Below are positions 1-8,817 of a stretch of 64,000 nucleotides of DNA, piece after piece (the first letter of the stretch is position 1; every line of letters begins with the position of its first letter). Source of the stretch: Dactylosporangium aurantiacum (GTDB lineage Bacteria; Actinomycetota; Actinomycetes; Mycobacteriales; Micromonosporaceae); assembly GCF_000716715.1 (NCBI RefSeq), contig NZ_JNYJ01000016.1, positions 1 to 64,000 on the forward strand, given 5' to 3'. The notes beneath the pieces are model-generated. The model had not been told where the DNA came from and did no database searches. It saw nothing but the letters and a program-made list of their open reading frames with translations. Made by a program: the position numbers and the translations under genes.

Positions 1-1
1 T

Positions 2-117
<116 letters not shown>

Positions 118-118
<1 letters not shown>

Positions 119-2232
119 TGACCATTCGATACGAGCGGGGCGCCGACGGCGTCGTCGTGCTGACCCTCGACGACCCCAGCCGGGGCGTCAACACCATGAA
201 CGAGGCGTTCCTGTCCAGCCTCGACACGGTCCTGGACCGCCTGGAGGCCGAGCGGGCCGACATCACCGGCGTCATCATCACCTCGGCGAAGCAGTCCTGG
301 TTCGCCGGCGGCGACCTCGACATGCTCGGCAGCATCGGCGCCGACCAGGCCGAGCTGGCGTACACGGCCAGCATGCGGGTCAAGGCGCAGCTGCGCCGCC
401 TGGAGACGCTCGGCCGGCCCGTGGTCGCCGCGATCAACGGCACCGTGCTCGGCGGCGGCCTCGAACTCGCCCTCGCCTGCCACCACCGGGTCGTCGCCGA
501 CGACCGCCGCATCGAGATCGGCTGCCCAGAGGTCACCCTCGGGCTGCTGCCGGCCGGCGGCGGCGTCGTGCGCACCGTGCGCCTGCTCGGCATCACCGAG
601 GCGCTGCTGCAGGTGCTGCTGAAGGGTCAGCGGCACCGCCCGCCGAAGGCCCTGGAGATCGGGCTGGTGCACCAGGTGGTCCCCGCCGACCAGGTCCTCG
701 ACGCCGCGCGGGCGTGGGTCGCCGCCAACCCCGACGCGGTCCAGCCGTGGGACGTCAAGGGCTACCGGATCCCCGGCGGCACGCCGAGCAGCCCGGCGTT
801 CGCGGCGAACCTGCCCGCGTTCCCGGCGAACCTGCGCAAGGAGCTCAAGGGCGCCCCGTACCCGGCGCCGCGCAACATCCTCGCCGCCGCCGTCGAGGGC
901 GCCCAGGTCGACCTGGCGACCGCGTTCGACATCGAGGCCCGCTACTTCGCCGAGCTGGTCACCGGGCAGGTCGCCAAGAACATGATCCAGGCGTTCTTCT
1001 TCGACCTGCAGGCCGCCAACGCCCGCGGCTCCTCCGCCGCGCCGTTCACGACCGTGGCGGTGCTCGGCGCCGGCATGATGGGCGCCGGGATCGCCTACGT
1101 GTGCGCCCGCGCCGGGATGCGGGTGCTGCTCAAGGACGTGACCGTCGAGGCCGCCGAGCGCGGCAAGGCGTACTCGCGGCGGCTGGTCGACAAGGGCCGC
1201 GGCGGCCCCGACCTGCTGGACCGGATCACCCCGACCGCCGACCCGGCCGACCTCGTTGGCGCGGACCTGGTCATCGAGGCCGTGTTCGAGGACCCGGCGC
1301 TCAAGCACAAGGTGTTCGCCGAGATCCAGGACGTCGTCGCCCCGGACGCGCTGCTGTGCTCCAACACCTCGACACTGCCGATCACCGAGCTCGCCGACGG
1401 GGTGCGCCGCCAGGCCGACTTCGTCGGGCTGCACTTCTTCTCCCCCGTGGACAAGATGCCCCTCGTCGAGGTGATCCGTGGCCGGACCACCTCCGACGAC
1501 GCCGTCGAACGCGCCCTCGGCGTCGTACGGCAGCTGCGCAAGACCCCGATCGTGGTGAACGACAGCCGCGGGTTCTTCACCAGCCGGGTCATCGGTACGT
1601 TCACCAACGAGGGCGTCGCGATGCTCGCCGAGGGCATCCCCGCACCGTCGATCGAGCAGGCCAGCGCCCAGGCCGGCTACCCGGCGCCGGTGCTGCAGCT
1701 GATGGACGAGCTGACCCTCACCCTGCCGCGCAAGATCCGGCGGGAGACGGCGGCCGCGGTGTCCGCCGCCGGCGGCACCTGGACCCCGCACCCGGCGGAC
1801 GCGGTCATCGACCGGATGATCGACGAGTTCGGCCGGCCGGGACGCTCCGGCGGTGCCGGGTTCTACGAGTACGCCGACGGCCGGCGCACCCGGCTCTGGC
1901 CAGGGCTGCGGGAGCACTTCGCCGCCCCCGGCGCCGACCTGCCGCCGCTGGTGGACCTGCAGGAGCGGATGCTGTTCGCCGAGGCGCTCGAGTCGGTCAA
2001 GTGCCTCGACGAGGGCGTGCTCACCTCGGTCGCCGACGCCAACATCGGCTCGATTTTCGGCATCGGCTTCCCCGGCTGGACCGGCGGCGTCCTGCAGTAC
2101 ATCAACGGCTACCCGGGCGGGCTGGACGGGTTCGTCGCCCGGGCCCGCGAGCTGGCCGCCCGGTACGGCAGCCGCTTCGAGCCGCCCCGGCTGCTGCTGG
2201 ACAAGGCCACCCGCGGCGAACTGTTCCGCTGA
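118..2232 (+). CDS. FadB-like enoyl-CoA hydratase / 3-hydroxyacyl-CoA dehydrogenase fusion
   Basis: The 704-residue protein should catalyse the two middle steps of beta-oxidation, hydration of 2-enoyl-CoA and NAD-dependent oxidation of 3-hydroxyacyl-CoA. An N-terminal crotonase domain (about 1-190) has both catalytic glutamates, E116 in GGGLEL and E138 in PEVTLG. A linker leads to a Rossmann domain with GAGMMG at 317-322 and the catalytic His in GLHFFSP at 439, followed by the two C-terminal helical dehydrogenase domains. Length and order match trifunctional alpha-subunits (about 700 residues). I chose the ATG at 118 because it overlaps the thiolase stop; an in-frame ATG at 70 lies inside the thiolase. 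It forms a two-gene unit with the thiolase and ends at a hairpin pair. Confidence 0.93.
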
Positions 2233-2272
2233 CCCGCACCACACCGCGGGTCCGGGGACCGCACGTCCCCGG
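2233..2272. terminator. Tandem hairpins between convergent genes
   Basis: Directly after the stop codon, CCCGC (2233-2237) pairs with GCGGG (2246-2250). A second stem, CCGGGGAC (2252-2259) with GTCCCCGG (2265-2272), has a 5-base loop and eight perfect pairs. There is no U-tract, which is usual for high-GC actinobacterial terminators. The site lies between two converging genes and could serve both. Confidence 0.5.
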
Positions 2273-2325
2273 GCCCGTCGGGTGCCGGCGGCCGCGGACT
2301 CCCGCCCGGGCGGCGCGGCCCGGCG

Positions 2326-3288
2326 TCACAGCGCCGCGCGGGTGAGCAGGAGGCGGCGCAGGGTGGTGGGGTCGCCGGCGAGGAGGCGGTTGGCGGTGGC
2401 GCGTTTGAGGTAGCGGTGCGCGTCGTGCTCCCAGGTGAAGCCGATCCCGCCGAGCAGCTGGATCGACGCGCGGGTCACGGTCCACGCGGCCTCGGTCGCG
2501 AGCAGCTTCGCCAAGGGGGCCGCGGTCGCGAACTCCGGGGTGCCGGCGGCGCGCAGGGCGTACCAGACCGACGACTGCGCCTGTTCGACGGCGACGTGCA
2601 GGTCGGCGACCCGGTGCCGCAGCGCCTGGAAGGTGGCCAGCGGCACGCCGAACTGGGTGCGGGTGCGCAGGTGCTCGGCGGTGACGCGCAGCGACGCGCG
2701 GGCCACGCCGACGGACTCGGCGGCGAGGGCCGCGTGCAGCAGGTCCTGCGCGCGGCCGGCGTGGCGGGCGACGAGCCGGGCCGGGGCCTGCCACAGCACG
2801 AGGGTGCCCTGGGTGCGGGTCTGGTCCAGGGTCGGCTGCGGGCGGATGTCGGGGTCGGTGACGGCGAACAGCGCGGTCCCGTCGGACACGATCACCACGC
2901 CGGCCGTGTCCGCGTCGAGGATGTGCGCGAACGAGCCGTCCAGGAGGTAGCCGTCGCCGTCGGGGCGGGCGGTGCAGGTGCCGTCGAGGGCGAGCGCGCC
3001 GACGAGGTCGCCGGCGGCGAGGGCCGGCAGCAGCTCGGCGGCGGCCGGCTCGGCCGGGTCGAGGGCGAGCGTGGCGACGGTGGTGGCCAGCAGCGGCGAC
3101 GTGAGCAGCGCGGCGCCGGCCTCCTCCAGCACGATGCCGACCTCCACGAGGGTCGCGCCGAAGCCGCCGTGCTCCTCGGGGACCGCCAGGGCGGTCAGGC
3201 CCAGCTCGCCGGTGAGCCGGTCCCAGTCGGCGCCGGTACGGAAGAACGCGGCGACGCTGTCGCGCAGGGCGGCGTGTTCGGGGTTCAT
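2326..3288 (-). CDS. Acyl-CoA dehydrogenase, small (320-aa) subunit type
   Basis: FAD-dependent acyl-CoA dehydrogenase family protein of 320 residues, shorter than the usual 380-390. An N-terminal helical part (about 1-100), a reduced beta domain and a full C-terminal helical domain are visible, ending in a GGIGFTWEHDAHRYLKRA block. That block is common in the small partners of actinobacterial heteromeric ACADs used on sterol side chains and rings. Its ATG (3286-3288) overlaps the stop of the larger ACAD gene (ATGA), which argues for a co-translated alpha/beta pair. The complex would insert the alpha-beta double bond into an acyl-CoA. Heteromer formation and substrate are inference; family assignment is firm. 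Confidence 0.88.
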   Translation of the reverse strand: MNPEHAALRDSVAAFFRTGADWDRLTGELGLTALAVPEEHGGFGATLVEVGIVLEEAGAALLTSPLLATTVATLALDPAEPAAAELLPALAAGDLVGALALDGTCTARPDGDGYLLDGSFAHILDADTAGVVIVSDGTALFAVTDPDIRPQPTLDQTRTQGTLVLWQAPARLVARHAGRAQDLLHAALAAESVGVARASLRVTAEHLRTRTQFGVPLATFQALRHRVADLHVAVEQAQSSVWYALRAAGTPEFATAAPLAKLLATEAAWTVTRASIQLLGGIGFTWEHDAHRYLKRATANRLLAGDPTTLRRLLLTRAAL

Positions 3289-4448
3289 CGGGTGCCTCGC
3301 GGGGTGCGGCCGAGGACGTGGTCGGCGACGATGTTGCGCTGGATCTCGTCGGAACCGCCGTAGATGGTGTCGGCGCGGGTGAACAGGAACAGCCGCTGGG
3401 CGTCGGTGAGCTCGTACGGCGCGGCCTCGGCGATCGTCGCCGCGGCCCCGCCGACGTCCATGGCCAGCTCGCCGAGGCGCTGGTGCCAGCGGGCCCACAG
3501 CAGCTTCGCCACGGACGCGCCGGCCGGGTCCGGCGCCGTGGCCGACAGCGCCCGCAGCGCGTGGTGGCGCAGGCCCTGCAGGCCGGCCCACGCGTCGGCG
3601 ATGCGGTCGGCGGTCACGGGGTCGTCGAAGGTGCCGTTCGCGCGGGCGGTGGCGACGACGGCGGCCAGCTCCCGGGCGAAGCCGAGCTGCTGGCCGAGGG
3701 TGGCGACCCCCCGCTCGTAGGACAGGGTGCTGGTGGCCACCCGCCAGCCGTCGCCGGGCGCGCCGACGACCAGGTCCGCGTCGGCACGGGCACCGTCGAA
3801 GAACACCTCGTTGAACTCCGAGGTGCCGGTGAGCTGCTTGATCGGCCGGACCTCGACGCCCGGCTGGCGCATCGGGACCAGCAGGTAGGACAGGCCGTCC
3901 TTGCGGGTGGCGGCCGGGTCGGTGCGGGCCAGCACGAAGCACCAGTCGGCGACGTGCGCCAGGGACGTCCACACCTTCTGCCCGGTGACCCGCCACGCGC
4001 CGTCCTCGTCGAGGGCCGCCCGGGTGCGCACGCCGGCGAGGTCGGAGCCGGCGCCGGGCTCGGAGTAGCCCTGGCACCACAGCTCCTCGGCCCGGGCGAT
4101 CGGCGGCAGGAAGCGGTCGCGCTGGGCGTCGGTGCCGTGCGCGATGAGGGTCGGCGCGAGCAGGTACTCCCCGATGTGGCTGAGCCGGCCGGGGCCGCCG
4201 GCGCGGGCGTACTCCTCGAAGAACACCACCTGCTCGGCGATGGTGGCGCCGCGCCCGTACGGTGCGGGCCAGCCGATCCCGATCCAACCGGCGGCGCCGA
4301 GGACGCGCTCCCAGCGGGCCCGCAGCTCGAGGTGCTCGTGCTCGCGGCCCGGGCCGCCGGCGCCGACGAGCGGGGCGAACTCGCCGGTCAGGTGCTCGCG
4401 CAGCCAGGCGCGGATGTCCGCGGCCCGCAGGGCGACCTCAGGCGCCAT
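3285..4448 (-). CDS. Acyl-CoA dehydrogenase, large (387-aa) subunit type
   Basis: Full-length acyl-CoA dehydrogenase of 387 residues with N-terminal helical, central beta and C-terminal helical domains. The central block has WCQGYSEPGAGSDLAG and the fold-typical VTGQKVWTSLAH. The C-terminus has TIYGGSDEIQRNI, where the position used as catalytic Glu in medium-chain enzymes is Gly, so the base must lie elsewhere or in the partner. The ATG at 4446-4448 is preferred over an upstream in-frame ATG because it gives the normal N-terminus; it overlaps the SDR stop by 11 bases. It belongs to a minus-strand operon running 6146 to 2326 (LLM oxidoreductase, SDR, two ACADs) in which every junction overlaps. 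It is probably the partner of the 320-residue ACAD. Confidence 0.9.
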   Translation of the reverse strand: MAPEVALRAADIRAWLREHLTGEFAPLVGAGGPGREHEHLELRARWERVLGAAGWIGIGWPAPYGRGATIAEQVVFFEEYARAGGPGRLSHIGEYLLAPTLIAHGTDAQRDRFLPPIARAEELWCQGYSEPGAGSDLAGVRTRAALDEDGAWRVTGQKVWTSLAHVADWCFVLARTDPAATRKDGLSYLLVPMRQPGVEVRPIKQLTGTSEFNEVFFDGARADADLVVGAPGDGWRVATSTLSYERGVATLGQQLGFARELAAVVATARANGTFDDPVTADRIADAWAGLQGLRHHALRALSATAPDPAGASVAKLLWARWHQRLGELAMDVGGAAATIAEAAPYELTDAQRLFLFTRADTIYGGSDEIQRNIVADHVLGRTPRGTR

Positions 4449-5283
4449 AGACGGCCGCCGGTGCTGGGGCGCGCGACAGCAGGTCACGCACGACGGGGCC
4501 GAGCTCGTCGGGGTGCCAGCGGCGGCCGGCGTCGCGGGTCTCGCCGTGCTGCCAGCCGTCGGCGACGCTGACCGCGCCGCCGGAGACCTCGAAGACGCGG
4601 CCGGTGACGTCGCCGCTGTCGGCGCCGGCGAGCCAGACGACCAGCGGGGACACGTTGTCCGGGGCCATGGCGTCGAAACCGGTGTCGGGGGCGCGCATCG
4701 CGTCGGCGAACACGGTCTCGGTCATGGCGGTGCGGGCGCTGGGGGCGATGGCGTTGACGGTGACGCCGTAGCGGGCCAGCTCCGCGGCGGCGACCACGGT
4801 GAGCGCGGCGATGCCGGCCTTCGCGGCGCTGTAACTGGCCTGCCCGACGCTGCCCATGAGCCCGGCGCCGGAGGTGGTGTTGACGACCCGGGCGGCGACG
4901 TCCTCGCCGGCCTTGGCCCGGGCCCGCCAGTGGGCGGCGGCGTGCCGCAGCGGGGCGGCGGTGCCCTTGAGGTTGACCCGCATGACGGCGTCCCACTCGT
5001 CCTCGGCGAGGTTGACGACCATCCGGTCGCGGGCCAGGCCGGCGTTGTTGACCAGGGCGTCGAGCCGGCCGTGCGCGGCGACGGCCCGGTCGACCAGGGC
5101 GGCGGCGAAGTCCCAGTCGGCGATGTCGCCGGGGACCGCGACCGCGCCGGTGCGCGCGGCGACGTCGGCGAGCGCGTCGGCGTCCAGGTCGTTGAGCACC
5201 AGCCGGGCGCCGGCCTCGGCGAGCGCGAGCGCGTGCGCCCGGCCGAGGCCCTGCGCGGCGCCGGTGACGATGACGGATCTCAT
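4438..5283 (-). CDS. SDR-family 3-hydroxyacyl dehydrogenase-like protein
   Basis: Short-chain dehydrogenase/reductase of 281 residues. It starts MRSVIVTGAAQGLGRA, giving the NAD(P)-binding TGxxxGxG motif at the very N-terminus. It carries the NNAG motif and an intact catalytic set, with Ser in TTSGAG and Tyr-Lys in YSAAK. A C-terminal extension of roughly 30 residues follows the usual SDR end. The ATG (5281-5283) overlaps the stop of the LLM oxidoreductase gene. In this operon a likely role is oxidation of a hydroxyl on a ring or acyl-CoA intermediate. SDR substrates cannot be read from sequence, so only family and cofactor fold are secure. Confidence 0.88.
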   Translation of the reverse strand: MRSVIVTGAAQGLGRAHALALAEAGARLVLNDLDADALADVAARTGAVAVPGDIADWDFAAALVDRAVAAHGRLDALVNNAGLARDRMVVNLAEDEWDAVMRVNLKGTAAPLRHAAAHWRARAKAGEDVAARVVNTTSGAGLMGSVGQASYSAAKAGIAALTVVAAAELARYGVTVNAIAPSARTAMTETVFADAMRAPDTGFDAMAPDNVSPLVVWLAGADSGDVTGRVFEVSGGAVSVADGWQHGETRDAGRRWHPDELGPVVRDLLSRAPAPAAVYGA

Positions 5284-6146
5284 ACGCGGAGCACCTCTCG
5301 CTGGTACCGGCGGACCTTGTCGCGGACGCCGACGGGGTCGTTCGGGTCGGCGCGGATGACGACCCGGGCCACGCCGAGGGAGCGCAGCGTCTCCAGGTCG
5401 CCGACGTTGCCGGGGGCCCGCATGGTGATCTCGATGTCGTCGATGCTGCGCCCGGCGGCGGCGCACTGCTCGGCGAGGGCGGCGCGCAGCTCGGCGAACC
5501 GGACGCCGGTGACGCCGAGGGGGTACCAGCCGCTGCCGTGCCGGGCGGCGCGGCGCACCGCGGCCATGGAGTGCCCGCCGACGACGATCGGCACGCCGCC
5601 GGGGCGGGTGGGGCGGGGCCGGCTGTGCACGTCGCGGAAGCTGACGAACCGGCCGGTGTACGTGGCGGGCGCCCGGGTCCACAGGGCGTGCATGGCCTCG
5701 AGGTACTCGTCGGCGCGGGCGCCGCGCTCCTCGAAGGGCACGCCGACGGCGTCGTACTCCTCGCGCAGCCAGCCGACGCCGATGCCGGCCAGCAGCCGCC
5801 CGCCGCTGAGCACGTCCACGGTGGCGAGGCGTTTCGCCAGCTCGACGGGGTGGTGTTCGGGCAGGATCAGCATGGCGGTGCCGAGGCGCAGGCTGGTGGT
5901 GTGCGCGGCGGCGAAGGTGAGCCAGTGCAGCGGGTCGGGGATGTCGTCGCCGGCGCCGAGGCTCATCCGGCCGCCGGGATCGTACGGGTACGCGGAGGTG
6001 TAGTCGTCCGGGACGACCACGTGCTCGACGGCCCAGACCGACTCGCAGCCGAGCTCCTCCAGCAGCCGGACGAAGCGCGCGGTGGTGGCGGGATCGGCGG
6101 CGCCGGTGCCGCCGAGGACGGGCATGACCCCGAGTTTCAGCTCCAC
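5280..6146 (-). CDS. LLM-class (luciferase-like) F420-dependent oxidoreductase
   Basis: 288-residue TIM-barrel protein of the bacterial luciferase-like superfamily, of the type called F420-dependent in actinobacteria. Family marks are WAVEHVVVP near the N-terminus, the LGTAMLILPEHHP strand and the GIGVGWLREEYDAVGVPFEERG block. The start is GTG (6144-6146), the first gene of the minus-strand catabolic operon and only 42 bases from the divergent SDR. The intervening gap holds a palindromic operator. It likely reduces or oxidises a pathway intermediate with F420 or FMN; which cofactor is used is not visible. Confidence 0.88.
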   Translation of the reverse strand: MELKLGVMPVLGGTGAADPATTARFVRLLEELGCESVWAVEHVVVPDDYTSAYPYDPGGRMSLGAGDDIPDPLHWLTFAAAHTTSLRLGTAMLILPEHHPVELAKRLATVDVLSGGRLLAGIGVGWLREEYDAVGVPFEERGARADEYLEAMHALWTRAPATYTGRFVSFRDVHSRPRPTRPGGVPIVVGGHSMAAVRRAARHGSGWYPLGVTGVRFAELRAALAEQCAAAGRSIDDIEITMRAPGNVGDLETLRSLGVARVVIRADPNDPVGVRDKVRRYQREVLRV

Positions 6147-6157
6147 GACGGGTACTC

Positions 6158-6177
6158 TACCAAACGCTTGCTTGGTA
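6158..6177. promoter_or_regulatory. TetR-type operator 1, in a divergent promoter
   Basis: TACCAAACGCTTGCTTGGTA sits in the 41-base gap between the divergent LLM and SDR genes, with 6-base inverted arms TACCAA/TTGGTA. Read on the minus strand its 18-base core ACCAAGCAAGCGTTTGGT matches 15 of 18 bases of the site at 12739-12756. The position would let one repressor block both directions. No TetR gene is visible in the window. Confidence 0.65.
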
Positions 6178-6187
6178 ACGTAAGCGG

Positions 6188-6931
6188 ATGGATTTCAGGT
6201 TCCGCAAGGGCGTTGCCGTCGTCACCGGTGCCACCGGCGGCATCGGCGAGGCCGTCGCCCGTCTCCTCGTCGCCCGCGGCAGCCGGGTGCTGCTGGCGTA
6301 CCGCAGCAACGCCGCCGCGGCCGAGACCCTCGCCACCGAGCTGCCCGGCGCGACCGCGCACCGGGTCGAGCTGGCCGATCCGGCCTCGTGCGCGGCGCTC
6401 ATCGACGCCGCGCCGGTCGTGCACACCCTCGTGCACGCCGCCGGGCCGCACGTGCCGATGCTGCACCTGAGCCGGGTCCCGCCGGAGCGCTTCGCCGCGC
6501 AGCTCACCGACGACGTGGCCGGCTTCTTCAACATCCTCGCCGCGGCCCTGCCCCGGCTGCGCGAGTCGCGCGGCAGCCTGGTCGCGGTCACCACCGCCGC
6601 CACCCGCCGGTTCCCGGTCCGCGACGGGCTGTCCGCCGGCCCGAAGGCCGCGGTCGAGGCCCTCGTGCGCGGGGTCGCCGCCGAGGAGGGCCGCTTCGGG
6701 GTGCGGGCCAACTGCGTCGGGCCGGGCATGCTCACCGACGGCATGGCGGCCCGGTTGATGGCCGACGGCGACCTCGACGAGCGGGCCCTGGAGGTGACCC
6801 GGGGCAACATCCCGCTGCGGACGTTCGGCACCGCCGCCGACGTCGCCGAGGCGGTGTGCTTCCTGGCCAGCGACCGGGCCCGGTTCATCACCGGCCAGAA
6901 GCTCGACGTCGACGGCGGCTACGCCGCCTGA
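6188..6931 (+). CDS. SDR-family protein lacking the catalytic tyrosine
   Basis: 247-residue short-chain dehydrogenase fold, with TGATGGIGEAVA near the N-terminus and a normal SDR C-terminus (FITGQKLDVDGGYAA). The usual YxxxK reads SAGPK, so Ser149 replaces Tyr while Lys153 remains; the Ser-bearing strand reads VTTAATRRFP with Thr. A classical SDR of this kind would be weak or inactive as an oxidoreductase, so a lyase, isomerase, binding or regulatory role is possible. It is transcribed away from the LLM/ACAD operon across a shared operator, so it probably belongs to the same pathway. The ATG at 6188 is the only sensible start. Confidence 0.85.
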   Translation: MDFRFRKGVAVVTGATGGIGEAVARLLVARGSRVLLAYRSNAAAAETLATELPGATAHRVELADPASCAALIDAAPVVHTLVHAAGPHVPMLHLSRVPPERFAAQLTDDVAGFFNILAAALPRLRESRGSLVAVTTAATRRFPVRDGLSAGPKAAVEALVRGVAAEEGRFGVRANCVGPGMLTDGMAARLMADGDLDERALEVTRGNIPLRTFGTAADVAEAVCFLASDRARFITGQKLDVDGGYAA

Positions 6932-7260
6932 CCGACGTCGTGGCCGAAGAGCAGCCCATGGCCGTCCCCCGAACTCGTGCAGCAGGCAGCGGGCCCGCTG
7001 CGGGCAGCTGCCCGACGCGCACGGGAGCTCCTGCCAGCCCTCGTGGCGCACCCAGGCGTCGCGGGCCGGCGGCGGCTGGCCGGGGTGGCGCAGGTCCTCG
7101 CCGAGCCAGGTGCGGTGCCGCACCAGGTCGGTCGGGCGCCGCCGCGGCGGCTGCGGCAGGCTCTGCGGTCCGCAGCCACCCGTAGCCGGTCGAGCGACTC
7201 GACCGGCCGCGTCTGGCGGCCGCCGTCCCGCTTCGCGGCGCGAGAGGGTTGAATTGCGCC
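6932..7260. other. Intergenic stretch without a supportable gene
   Basis: These 329 bases separate the SDR and a methyltransferase. A minus-strand frame contains a Cys- and Trp-containing stretch (WVRHEGWQELPCASGSC) that reads more like protein than random sequence. It has no credible start and runs on into the neighbouring gene antisense. It may be the remnant of a small gene. Confidence 0.4.
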
Positions 7261-8061
7261 ATGACGGCACGTGAGCGCTACGGCGAGTCGGTCCTCAGCC
7301 CCGACTGGCACGGTGAGCGGGAGCGACTCGTCGCCATGGCCGAGGTGGCCGACGGCACGACGCGGCGGGTCCTGCAGGACCTCGGGCTGCGCCCGCACTG
7401 GGACTGCCTCGAGGTCGGTGCGGGCGCCGGCACGGTCGCGGCGTGGCTTGCCGGCCAGGTGCCCGACGGCAGCGTCCTGGCGACGGACGTCGACACCCGA
7501 TGGCTGCGCGCGATCGACGCGCCCACCCTGCGCGTGGCCGAGCACGACATCGTCCTGGACCCGTTGCCGGAGTCGGCGTTCCACCTCGTGCACGCCAGGT
7601 TCGTGCTGGAGCACTTGCCCGAACGCGATGCGGTCCTGGCCAAGCTGTGCCGGTCCCTGCGCCCCGGCGGCCTGCTGATGATCGAGTCGATCGCGAGCTT
7701 TCCGATCGCCTCCGGCGGCACCCCGGCGTTCCGCGACGCCATGCACGCGGTCGAGTCGACGCTGGCCGCGACCATCGGCACCGACGCGGGATGGCCACGG
7801 ACCTTCCCCTCGCCCCTGCTCGCGCACGGCCTCACCGAGGTGTCGGCCTCGGTGCACGTCCCGGCGACCGGAGGCCGCAACGCATCGGCGCGCTGCTGGT
7901 CGCACACCCTCACGCAGCTGCGCCCGCGCATGCTCGAGCTCACGCCCGAGGTCCTGCCCGCGGTCGACGAGGCGCTGCGCCTCCTCGACCGGCAGGAGTT
8001 CTTCGAGCTCGCATTCGCCACCGCCGTCTGCTGGGGCCGCAGGCCGGCACACCCCGGCTGA
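7261..8061 (+). CDS. SAM-dependent class I methyltransferase
   Basis: 266-residue Rossmann-type methyltransferase. Motif I is LEVGAGAGTVAAWLA (about residues 50-65), followed by an acidic ATDVDTRWL (motif II), HDIVLDPLPES and a RFVLEHLPERD motif typical of UbiE/biotin-synthesis-like Methyltransf_11/25 proteins. The C-terminal third is a variable cap. The ATG at 7261 is preferred over an in-frame TTG 12 bases upstream. It stands alone, convergent with livF, so context gives no substrate. The family call is firm and the substrate unknown. Confidence 0.85.
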   Translation: MTARERYGESVLSPDWHGERERLVAMAEVADGTTRRVLQDLGLRPHWDCLEVGAGAGTVAAWLAGQVPDGSVLATDVDTRWLRAIDAPTLRVAEHDIVLDPLPESAFHLVHARFVLEHLPERDAVLAKLCRSLRPGGLLMIESIASFPIASGGTPAFRDAMHAVESTLAATIGTDAGWPRTFPSPLLAHGLTEVSASVHVPATGGRNASARCWSHTLTQLRPRMLELTPEVLPAVDEALRLLDRQEFFELAFATAVCWGRRPAHPG

Positions 8062-8097
8062 GCCGGCCCGGCACGAGCGCCCCGGCTCCGGCCAGGG

Positions 8098-8817
8098 CTA
8101 GTGCGCGGCGGTCTTCAGCACGCCCATGCGGGCGCGGTACTCGTCGTCGAGGGCGGCGCCGCCGTCCTCGCGGGTGGCGACGACCTCGCCGCGGACCAGG
8201 ACGTAGCCGCGGTCGACGGCGCCGCGGACGGCGCCGAGGGCGGGCTCGGCCATGAGCACCGCGACGCCGTCGGCCGCGAGCTGGGTGACGGTGCGCAGCA
8301 GCTCCTGCACGACGAGCGGGGCGAGACCGGTCATCATCTCGTCGAGCAGCAGCACCCGCGGCGAGCCCATCAGCGCCCGGGTCACCACGAGCATCTGCTG
8401 CTCGCCGCCGGACAGCACGCCGACGAGGCTCTTCATGCGGGTCCGCAGGATCGGGAAGCGGTCGATGGCGGTCTGCACCGCGCTGCGCGGCAGGCGCAGC
8501 AGCTCCGCCATGACCTGCAGGTTGTCCGCGACGTTGAGCTTCGGGAAGAGCTGGCGGCCCTGGGGCACGACGGCGATGCCGGCGCGGGCCCGGTCGGCGG
8601 GCTTGAGCCGGCTGACGTCCTCGCCGTCGAGGAAGACCCGGCCGGTGGCGGCGACGGAGCCGTACGCGGCGAGCAGCGCGCTGCTCTTGCCGGCGCCGTT
8701 CGGCCCGACCAGTGCGGTGACCACGCCGCCGGGGGCGACGATGTCGGCGCCGGTGACGGCGCTGGCGTGGCCGTACCGGACGCTCAGCCCTTCCAGGCGC
8801 AGTTCATGAGCCGACAC
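8098..8817 (-). CDS. livF: Branched-chain-amino-acid/amide-type ABC importer ATPase, LivF
   Basis: 239-residue ABC ATPase of the LivF class. It has Walker A GPNGAGKS, a Q-loop region VVPQGRQLFP, the signature LSGGEQQML and Walker B VLLLDEMMTGLAP, where LivF proteins usually have DEPSLGL. The loop that normally reads VEQN is AEPAL here, a small deviation. The GTG start (8815-8817) overlaps livG by 14 bases. It is last of five genes livK-H-M-G-F. In this setting the system may carry a carboxylic acid feeding the neighbouring beta-oxidation genes rather than an amino acid, which is inference from position and the shared operator. Confidence 0.88.
   Translation of the reverse strand: MSAHELRLEGLSVRYGHASAVTGADIVAPGGVVTALVGPNGAGKSSALLAAYGSVAATGRVFLDGEDVSRLKPADRARAGIAVVPQGRQLFPKLNVADNLQVMAELLRLPRSAVQTAIDRFPILRTRMKSLVGVLSGGEQQMLVVTRALMGSPRVLLLDEMMTGLAPLVVQELLRTVTQLAADGVAVLMAEPALGAVRGAVDRGYVLVRGEVVATREDGGAALDDEYRARMGVLKTAAH

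Noticed and set aside
6888..7262. Minus-strand frame before the methyltransferase with a Cys-containing peptide
   Set aside because: No ribosome site or family match, and part of it is antisense to the SDR; listed only as an intergenic stretch.
8062..8097. Terminator between the methyltransferase and livF
   Set aside because: Only GC-rich bases; I could not draw a convincing stem-loop.
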